Shown: in pieces, positions 1 to 5,124 of the stretch
Layout of the letters: each line of letters opens with the position of its first letter
How positions within the stretch are numbered: the first letter of the stretch is position 1
Assembly: GCA_016789035.1 (NCBI GenBank)
Contig: JAEUSC010000033.1
Coordinates: forward strand, 1-6,055
Source: Candidatus Omnitrophota bacterium
GTDB taxonomy: Bacteria; Omnitrophota; Gorgyraeia; Zapsychrales; Fredricksoniimonadaceae
Direction: 5' to 3'
DNA length: 6,055 nucleotides
The notes under the pieces: model-generated
The model's database searches: none
Told to the model about the DNA's origin: nothing
What the model saw: the letters and a program-made list of their open reading frames with translations, nothing else
Made by a program: the position numbers and the translations under genes

Positions 1-6
1 CTAAAA

Positions 7-477
7 CTAATTAACAAACTCTAACCTAAATCTTAAAACATTTGGAACTTTTCCAAATGTGAGAGCAGGATAGGGCTCTATTTTGTAAATCCATTTAAAT
101 TTCTCACCTTTTTCAGAATTAATGATGAAATGATCATCCAAACAGTCTAAAACCGGAGGAGTGTTTAATAAAGTTTTGGTGGTAATAATTATTTCGGTAA
201 CGATCCCTTTAGCATCTTTTTTGATATCAAAATCTTCTAAGAAACTATTCATCGCAGCTTCCCCAGAAACAACTTTTTTCTCTGAATCGAATATGACAAT
301 AGGCCTAATTCGAGCTGATACCAATTCAATCATTTCAGGGCTTGTTATTTTCGCCTTTATATATGTATCAAGCCCCCACCACGCACCAAGAATTAGTAAA
401 GAAAATGTTATCCAACCAGACACGTTTGCAAGTTGATTATTGGCATTTCTTAAAAACTTACCTAATTTTTGACACAT
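7..477 (-). CDS. Hypothetical single-pass membrane protein
   Basis: Predicted 156-residue protein that I do not recognise as a characterised family. Visible: a short basic N terminus (K4, K7, R10), then one hydrophobic, Trp-containing helix at about residues 19-38 (VSGWITFSLLILGAWWGLD), then a soluble domain of about 115 residues with alternating strand-like segments (IRPIVIFDSE, 57-66; IVTEIIITTK, 92-101; LRFRLEFVN, 148-156), which looks beta-rich. No signal-peptidase site is evident, so it is probably anchored. Which side of the membrane the domain faces is uncertain; the basic N terminus favours an inside N terminus and an external domain. Two Cys (C2, C112) are present. The gene is about 33% GC by hand count against 55% in the adjoining methyltransferase end, which suggests separate origin. 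It starts at the ATG overlapping the upstream stop and ends with TAG at 7-9; the six bases beyond show no terminator. Confidence 0.65.
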   Translation of the reverse strand: MCQKLGKFLRNANNQLANVSGWITFSLLILGAWWGLDTYIKAKITSPEMIELVSARIRPIVIFDSEKKVVSGEAAMNSFLEDFDIKKDAKGIVTEIIITTKTLLNTPPVLDCLDDHFIINSEKGEKFKWIYKIEPYPALTFGKVPNVLRFRLEFVN

Positions 478-479
478 TA
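475..479 (-). other. TAATG stop/start overlap, methyltransferase to membrane protein
   Basis: The methyltransferase stop TAA and the next ATG share one A. This arrangement usually means translational coupling. A weak GGGG Shine-Dalgarno (485-488) lies 7 nt upstream, within the last methyltransferase codons. It supports reading the AT-rich downstream frame as a real gene of the same operon. Confidence 0.75.
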
Positions 480-1157
480 CTTAACCCCAACCCCCATGCC
501 CAAAATATAATGGCACATGGGCGCGTAGCCGGTGTGAAGGACTTCATCGTTCATTCCAAACATAAAGACCCGGCTGAAATATTTTTCCATGAGTTCTTTA
601 AGCGACTTTTGCGTGTGCAGATTGATGTGCTGAACGCGGCTGCGCTCAGAGGCATACTGCTCAGCGTTTTTATTGGGAGTTCCAATGATGCAGACGCCGT
701 CTTTCTTTAAGATCTTCGCTTGGGATTCCACAAAAGGATCGTTAAGATGTTCATCCAGATGCTCGATCACATCAATCGAATACGCGCCGCAAAAAGACCG
801 CTCCGGGAATTTTAAATCCTGGATGGTGCCGCATTGGAATTGAATATTCTTCACCTGCGCCAAGCGCTTTTTGTTGCTTTCGATATGACGGGCATCCGGT
901 TCGATCGCCACCACTTCTTTCACATGCTGGGCCACAATGGGCGTTCCGAACGCATCCCCGCAGCCGACTTCAATGACACGCTCCATGGCATCAAACATCT
1001 TGGCCGGAAATTTATAGCGCGCCAGCACAAACCCCATGTGCTTGGGATCGTTAAGCAGACTGTAGGTTGTCCACGGTCCTAAGGAAATGGAGTCCACAAA
1101 CTGATGGTCGGTTCCCAAATGATACGCTTCCTGCTGTGTGATTTTCTTATTCGCCAT
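477..1157 (-). CDS. Class I SAM-dependent methyltransferase
   Basis: Predicted 226-residue cytoplasmic methyltransferase that takes a methyl group from S-adenosylmethionine. Visible: motif I VIEVGCGDAFGT (61-72), the SAM-binding Gly-rich loop; the acidic residue ending strand 2 in AIEPDAR (84-90); a later strand with YSIDVIEHL (126-134), typical of UbiG/Methyltransf_11-type enzymes; and GTPN (159-162). A conserved-looking C-terminal half has HINLHT (177-182) and MNDEVLHTGYAPMCHY (202-217). From memory, closely similar methyltransferases with NDEV.HTG..PM.HY occur in surface-polysaccharide clusters. The substrate is not shown: a sugar hydroxyl or amino group of the glycan pathway is the likely target by context, but O- versus N-methylation cannot be decided. 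The start ATG has AAAAGG 8 nt upstream, overlapping the SDR stop codon. The gene follows the SDR by 12 nt, and its TAA overlaps the next gene's ATG by one base. Confidence 0.87.
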   Translation of the reverse strand: MANKKITQQEAYHLGTDHQFVDSISLGPWTTYSLLNDPKHMGFVLARYKFPAKMFDAMERVIEVGCGDAFGTPIVAQHVKEVVAIEPDARHIESNKKRLAQVKNIQFQCGTIQDLKFPERSFCGAYSIDVIEHLDEHLNDPFVESQAKILKKDGVCIIGTPNKNAEQYASERSRVQHINLHTQKSLKELMEKYFSRVFMFGMNDEVLHTGYAPMCHYILGMGVGVK

Positions 1158-1165
1158 GCTGTTTA

Positions 1166-1171
1166 CCTTTT
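1166..1171 (-). promoter_or_regulatory. Shine-Dalgarno of the methyltransferase gene
   Basis: AAAAGG on the coding strand, 8 nt before the ATG at 1157. It shares two bases with the TAA stop of the SDR gene, so terminating ribosomes would stand on this site. It supports the chosen methyltransferase start. Confidence 0.6.
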
Positions 1172-2024
1172 AACTTTTAATGTTCTGCAAAAAACTATTT
1201 CCGTGCCGGCGGAGTTTATACATTCCGTCATCTGCCTTGAGCGCCTTAACCAACTGCGAGCGGGTTTTCATCCGCCAGGGATCATACACCACCGAAAAGT
1301 TCCGCCCGCCGGAAAGACTGCGCCCTTCACTGCGCAGCCACTCGATGCATTCAAAAATTTCTTCCAGGCTTGTCCCTTGTTTGTTAGTCATGAAATCCTG
1401 AGTTTCATTAAACTTTTTTAGCGCCACCTTCCTGGCACCTAAGACCTGTTTGTGGATTTTCGTTTTGGTCCAACCCGGCCCTACAATGAAAACATTCAAG
1501 TCTGCATTCTCCGCATCCAAATACTCGGTCATTTTAGTCAGAATGATCTTGGAAATCGCATACGCCGTAATATCGACAACCGCGTTATTGGCCCCGCCGC
1601 CGGCAAAGAACACAACGTCACTGATTGCTTTTTTATTGCGTAACGGATAAAGCGAATGAAGCACGCGCAGTTGTTCAAGAGCATTGATGTGAATATTACC
1701 GATCCAATCATCCGCATTGCACTCAAAAAACGGCTGGGCCGGCAGAAGATATCCTACGCAGGAAACGAACGTATCCCAAGTGATTTTTTGCTTTTTCATC
1801 GACTGGCAAAATTTCTTAACACTGGTAGGTTTGGAGAAATCGCAGTCGAATAACTGACAATTCTTGACATTTATAAGCGGACTGATGTGTTTTTTCGTCC
1901 GGTAGGTCCCAATGACGCGATGACCTTGGGCAAGATACTCTTTGGCCATATACAGACCGATATCACTACTGATGGAAAGAATAATTATTGTTTTCTTCTG
2001 ACCACTAACCACAGACAATGACAC
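1170..2024 (-). CDS. SDR-family oxidoreductase with non-canonical catalytic residues
   Basis: Predicted 284-residue short-chain dehydrogenase/reductase, probably reducing or oxidising a sugar intermediate with NAD(P). Visible: a cofactor motif at 17-23 reading SISSDIG in place of TGxxxGIG; the second-strand acidic region FDCDFS (59-64); SCVG (88-91) where NNAG is usual; INALEQLR (113-120); Y155-x3-K159 (YAISK); and VGPG (181-184). The Ser expected 13 residues before the Tyr is Gly142, inside AGGGA, and position 141 is Ala. The C-terminal part with LSGG, VVYDPWR and DDGMYKLRR (237-273) resembles, from memory, an SDR subfamily frequent in glycan loci. The start is a GTG at 2024: there is no in-frame ATG before residue 26, and the Rossmann strand requires a start near here. 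GTG at codon 5 and TTG at codon 3 are alternatives. The only Shine-Dalgarno-like sequence (AAGGGA, 2040-2045) is 15 nt away, which suggests translation coupled to E1-beta. Confidence 0.82.
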   Translation of the reverse strand: MSLSVVSGQKKTIIILSISSDIGLYMAKEYLAQGHRVIGTYRTKKHISPLINVKNCQLFDCDFSKPTSVKKFCQSMKKQKITWDTFVSCVGYLLPAQPFFECNADDWIGNIHINALEQLRVLHSLYPLRNKKAISDVVFFAGGGANNAVVDITAYAISKIILTKMTEYLDAENADLNVFIVGPGWTKTKIHKQVLGARKVALKKFNETQDFMTNKQGTSLEEIFECIEWLRSEGRSLSGGRNFSVVYDPWRMKTRSQLVKALKADDGMYKLRRHGNSFLQNIKS

Positions 2025-2033
2025 TTTCGACTA
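2022..2033 (-). other. E1-beta stop / SDR start junction, same reading frame
   Basis: The coding strand reads TAG TCG AAA GTG. E1-beta's amber stop, two sense codons and the SDR's GTG start lie in one frame with no other stop between them. Termination-reinitiation is the simplest explanation. Read-through would yield an E1-beta-SDR fusion of about 630 residues. Confidence 0.6.
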
Positions 2034-3068
2034 ATAAGGTCCCTTAAAACTGTCCACCACCTGCAAATTGGGAATATCCACGCCCGGTTCTTTCCCTGCC
2101 ACGGCATAAATCGCGGAAACAATGTCACGGTACGACGGGAAAAAGACATCTTCCAACGCTTTCGAAACTGGTGACGGGCATTCCGGAAAGCCAATCCGTT
2201 TGACAGGAGCCTTTAAGGCCTGCGGGATATTCTCCGCAACAACCGCCGCCACCTCCGCCGAAAAGCCGCAGCGCAGCCAGCTTGTATCCGCACAAATCAG
2301 CCGTCCGGTTTTGGCCACGGAACGCAGAATCGTCTTTTCATCCAGCGGCTGAATGGTGACCGGATCAATGACTTCAACCTGAATTCCATCCCGCGCGACC
2401 ACATCCGCCGCCTTGAGCGATTCAAAAACCATGAGCGAAGAGGCGACAATCGTCACGTCACTGCCCTCACGCACAACATTCGCTTTCCCAAAATCAACGG
2501 TGTACGGATTTTGGGGAACTTCGGCTTTGATATCGTAAAGCGAACGATGTTCCAAAATAACCACCGGACAATCCACCTTAAGACTTTGCAAGATAATCCC
2601 TTTGATGTCATAGGCATTGGACGGCATAGCAACCACGAGCCCTGGAAAATGCGCAAAAATCGACTGAATGCTTTGCGAATGCGTCGGACCCTGGCCCCAG
2701 CCTTTGCCGATGATCCCTCGGGTCACAAATGGAACGGTGGACTTTCCATTGTAAGTGTATTTCCATTTGGCGGCATTGTTGATCAATTGATCCAGTGCCA
2801 GAAACATAAAATCATTACGAGCATGAACCAAGACCGGGCGTTTACCGTTTAACGCCGCACCGATAGCCACACCGGTCAACGCGCCCTCAGATGCAGGCGC
2901 ATCAAACACACGCGCCTTCCCGAACTTTTCAAAAGCCGCGCGCGTGGTTCCGAAAATTCCTTTGTAATCATCAACACCAAGACCGAAAACAAAAACATTC
3001 GGATCCTGTTCCATTCCCTGGACAAGGGCTTCGGCGATGGATTGAGCGTATGTGAGTTGTCTATTCAT
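2031..3068 (-). CDS. ThDP-dependent E1-type dehydrogenase/transketolase-like beta subunit
   Basis: Predicted 345-residue beta half of the E1-type enzyme, partner of the gene just upstream. Visible: an N-terminal pyrimidine-binding domain with LTYAQSIAEAL (5-15), FGLGVDDYKGIFG (28-40) and DAPASEGALTGVAIGAAL (56-73), where E61 aligns with the catalytic Glu that activates ThDP (Glu59 of human PDH beta); then ALDQLINNAAKW (91-102) and GPTHSQSIQSIFAHFPGL (127-144), where H130 aligns with the conserved active-site His. The C-terminal transketolase-like domain runs from about 190 to 325 and contains EVIDPVTIQPLD (232-243) and CPSPVSKALED (297-307). A 20-residue tail follows (326-345), ending FKGPY. 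Length is close to normal for E1-beta. The start ATG has AGGGG 10 nt upstream. Both catalytic residues are present, so an active enzyme is expected. It ends with TAG, 6 nt before and in frame with the SDR start. Confidence 0.88.
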   Translation of the reverse strand: MNRQLTYAQSIAEALVQGMEQDPNVFVFGLGVDDYKGIFGTTRAAFEKFGKARVFDAPASEGALTGVAIGAALNGKRPVLVHARNDFMFLALDQLINNAAKWKYTYNGKSTVPFVTRGIIGKGWGQGPTHSQSIQSIFAHFPGLVVAMPSNAYDIKGIILQSLKVDCPVVILEHRSLYDIKAEVPQNPYTVDFGKANVVREGSDVTIVASSLMVFESLKAADVVARDGIQVEVIDPVTIQPLDEKTILRSVAKTGRLICADTSWLRCGFSAEVAAVVAENIPQALKAPVKRIGFPECPSPVSKALEDVFFPSYRDIVSAIYAVAGKEPGVDIPNLQVVDSFKGPY

Positions 3069-3125
3069 TTTAAATGTTCCCCTGAGTCCCAGTTACCAGT
3101 GCCGGGGATTCTCTACCCCTCGTGA
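3069..3125 (-). promoter_or_regulatory. E1-alpha/E1-beta intergenic leader with Shine-Dalgarno and possible competing hairpins
   Basis: This 57-nt gap is the longest in the window. On the coding strand it holds the Shine-Dalgarno AGGGG (3079-3083), 10 nt before the E1-beta ATG. Upstream are a CCCC run (3104-3107) and another GGGG run (3116-3119). CCCC can pair with the upstream GGGG as a 4-bp stem with an 8-nt loop. Alternatively UCCCC (3104-3108) can pair with GGGGA (3078-3082), hiding the Shine-Dalgarno. The complementarity is visible in the sequence; a regulatory role is speculative, since such short stems may be chance. Confidence 0.3.
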
Positions 3126-4079
3126 CTAATACACATGTTCCGTCATTGACAACGCGTCAGGCCACGGACTTTGAAGCGCTTTGGTATAAGCATCATCAGC
3201 CATCTGGGCCCATTTTTCTTCTTCTTTATCAATCTCGGTGTGCGTCATGATTTTTTCATCGAACAGTGTTTTCGACAAACGCGCAATCGGACATTTGCCC
3301 AGCCATTGATCGACCTCCTCTTTCGTCCGATAGCCGCGGTCATAATCATGAAGCGGGCCGACATGTTCACGGACGCGATAGGTCAGACACTCCACGAAAA
3401 AAGGCATGCGGCAATAACGAATATATTTGATTGCGGTTCGAAAGGCTTCGTAAACTTTTAGGACATCATTGCCATCCACCTGTTCGGTTGGAAATTCATT
3501 CATACGCACACGTTCAAAAATCGGCGATGGCGGTTGGCGCACGGACAGAGGCGAATGCGTCGAATACAAATTATTCTCACAGACAAACAAAACCGGCAGC
3601 TTCTTGGTGACGGCAAAATTAACGCTTTCCGCGAAAACGCCTTCTTCTACCGTTGCATCGCCAAAGACCGCAACCGCAATATCCTTTTTCTGATCCATCT
3701 CAAACGAAAGCGCCGCTCCGACGGCTACAGGAATGGTCGCGCCAAGAATCGGCGAAGAGTAAATTCCAACCGAAGGATCAGTCAAATGCGCCGACCCGGC
3801 ACGGCCCGCACTGACGCCGGATGCGCGCCCGCATAGCTCAGCAAAAAACCCTTCATAATCTCCGTTCTTGGCAAGATAGGCCGCATGACAACGATGACCA
3901 GTAAAAACCTGATCACCGGGTAATAACGCAACAGCCAACGCCGCCGCAACCGCTTCTTGTCCGATCGAAAGATGGGTTGGAGTGCGCATCTTCTGATCGC
4001 GGGCGTAAACCTCAACGATCTTCTCTTCCGCTTTTCTAATCTTAAGCATCAATGATAATAGGTCTCTTTGATTATCCAT
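3126..4079 (-). CDS. ThDP-dependent E1-type dehydrogenase, alpha subunit
   Basis: Predicted 317-residue alpha half of a heterotetrameric thiamine-diphosphate enzyme of the pyruvate/branched-chain/acetoin dehydrogenase E1 family; it binds the pyrophosphate and Mg2+ end of the cofactor. Visible: SIGQEAVA (38-45); HRCHAAYLAKNGD (62-74 region), with H65 aligning with the cofactor-site His of PDH E1-alpha; GRAGSAHL (92-99), the equivalent of GKGGSMH; and the ThDP motif beginning GDATVEEG (140-147) and ending ENNLYS (168-173), with Ala where the textbook motif has GDG. Most E1-alpha proteins are longer (about 330-400 residues), so this is a compact form. The loop that in PDH reads YHGHSMSDPG is replaced by Y234-RVREHVGPLHDYDRG-Y250. 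The start ATG has an AGGA Shine-Dalgarno 5 nt upstream (4085-4088). No E2 or E3 gene lies nearby and the neighbours are sugar enzymes, so a role in sugar-nucleotide modification is inferred rather than central 2-oxo acid oxidation. Confidence 0.87.
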   Translation of the reverse strand: MDNQRDLLSLMLKIRKAEEKIVEVYARDQKMRTPTHLSIGQEAVAAALAVALLPGDQVFTGHRCHAAYLAKNGDYEGFFAELCGRASGVSAGRAGSAHLTDPSVGIYSSPILGATIPVAVGAALSFEMDQKKDIAVAVFGDATVEEGVFAESVNFAVTKKLPVLFVCENNLYSTHSPLSVRQPPSPIFERVRMNEFPTEQVDGNDVLKVYEAFRTAIKYIRYCRMPFFVECLTYRVREHVGPLHDYDRGYRTKEEVDQWLGKCPIARLSKTLFDEKIMTHTEIDKEEEKWAQMADDAYTKALQSPWPDALSMTEHVY

Positions 4080-4113
4080 ATAAATCCTACAAACGGCTCA
4101 GGCGATTTCCAGA

Positions 4114-5124
4114 CTACTTTAAATCGACCGCCTGCATGGTTTTGATATTGTAATAGCGAATATCCGTCATTGAATCCTGAATCTTTCCCGCATCAAAAGC
4201 CGCTTTCAAATCACGGACCGCTTCATCAATCGTATGTTTGGGACGGAAACCCAGCTCACGCTCAATCTTTTGTGATGAAATATGATAGGAACGGTTGTCA
4301 TTGGTCGGTTCAACGACAATCTTGATGTCATCAATATTCACATTACTCTTTACAATCTGCGCGATGTCATTGACTGTGTGATTTTCATAACCAACGTTAT
4401 AGATCTTTCCGGCGATGGCTTCATCCGTCCACTGCAATGCCTGAAGATAAAAATCCGTCATATCCTGGATGTGAAGATTCGGGCGCTTTTGCCCGCCACC
4501 AAAAACTTTGATGACACGATTATTAACGGCATGATTCGTAAGAATGTTGACTGTCAAATCCAGACGTAACCGCGGCGAATATCCGCACACGGTAGCCGGA
4601 CGGACAATAAGGCATACAAAATCCTTGGTCTGCTCTTGAAGCAAAACATCCTCGCACATCGCTTTAAATTTGGAATAATCCGTCAAAGGTTCGAGGGCCA
4701 CATCTTCTGTTACATTGGGCACATCTTTAACACCGTAGACGCTGGAACTGGAGGCATAAATAAAACGTTTAACACCATTCTGCTTGGAAATTTTAACTAA
4801 CGGGGCAAAGGCGTCATAATTGATAGATTTTCCCAAGGCAGGATTAAGCTCATAACTGGGATCATTCGAAATACAAGCCAGATGAATCACTGCATCCACT
4901 CCCGCCAGCTCTTTTTTGAGTAGCGCGGTATTGCGAATATCCCCTTTGATTTCAACGAGGCTGCCGTTTGGTTTATTGGAATCAAAAACATCATCTCCGT
5001 AAAGATACAGATCGAAAACTTTGACGCGATATCCTTCAGCTAACAATTTCGGGACTAAAACTGCCCCCACATATCCGGCACCGCCGGTAATAAGAACTGT
5101 TTTTATCTGACGGCCATCTGACAT
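4114..5124 (-). CDS. NAD-dependent epimerase/dehydratase, extended SDR (nucleotide-sugar enzyme)
   Basis: Predicted 336-residue extended SDR acting on a nucleotide-activated sugar (epimerisation, dehydration or keto reduction). Visible: Rossmann motif GGAGYVG (residues 14-20) followed by an acidic residue ending the second strand (D38); GDIRN (61-65); HLACISNDPS (81-90); SSSSVYG (125-131); catalytic Y150-x3-K154; and RPATVCGYSPRLRLDL (175-190) in the substrate-binding half. The C-terminal tail (317-336) contains RYYNIKTM, which I recall from related sugar-epimerase proteins in glycan clusters. The same frame is open up to 5211, giving 365 residues, but those 29 extra residues would lie wholly inside the upstream gene, and the Rossmann strand normally begins within about 10 residues of the start. 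I therefore chose the ATG at 5124, which leaves a 22-nt overlap suggesting translational coupling; its Shine-Dalgarno is weak. The exact sugar substrate is unknown. It lies 34 nt before E1-alpha and probably supplies or processes that enzyme's sugar substrate. Confidence 0.88.
   Translation of the reverse strand: MSDGRQIKTVLITGGAGYVGAVLVPKLLAEGYRVKVFDLYLYGDDVFDSNKPNGSLVEIKGDIRNTALLKKELAGVDAVIHLACISNDPSYELNPALGKSINYDAFAPLVKISKQNGVKRFIYASSSSVYGVKDVPNVTEDVALEPLTDYSKFKAMCEDVLLQEQTKDFVCLIVRPATVCGYSPRLRLDLTVNILTNHAVNNRVIKVFGGGQKRPNLHIQDMTDFYLQALQWTDEAIAGKIYNVGYENHTVNDIAQIVKSNVNIDDIKIVVEPTNDNRSYHISSQKIERELGFRPKHTIDEAVRDLKAAFDAGKIQDSMTDIRYYNIKTMQAVDLK

Noticed and set aside
342..710. Plus-strand open frame of 122 codons crossing the membrane-protein/methyltransferase junction
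   Set aside because: It is antisense to two supported genes, spans their boundary and shows no recognisable domain.
1104..1421. Plus-strand open frame of 105 codons over the SDR 3' end
   Set aside because: It is antisense to the SDR and methyltransferase genes, whose protein motifs are clear; its translation has no recognisable motif.
1985..2194. Minus-strand open frame of 69 codons across the E1-beta/SDR junction
   Set aside because: Out of frame with both genes; its Arg- and Trp-rich composition is typical of an off-frame reading.
2511..2852. Plus-strand open frame of 113 codons within E1-beta
   Set aside because: Antisense shadow of a well-supported E1-beta coding region.
3104..3119. 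GGGG/CCCC inverted repeat as a transcription terminator
   Set aside because: The stem is only 4 bp, there is no U-tract, and it lies between two genes of one enzyme.
3534..3836. Plus-strand open frame of 100 codons within E1-alpha
   Set aside because: Antisense to the ThDP-binding motif region; its Arg/Asn-rich translation looks like a frame shadow.
3126..4079. Assignment of the E1 pair to the central pyruvate dehydrogenase complex
   Set aside because: There is no E2 or E3 gene, the E1-alpha substrate loop is divergent, and all neighbours are sugar or glycan enzymes.
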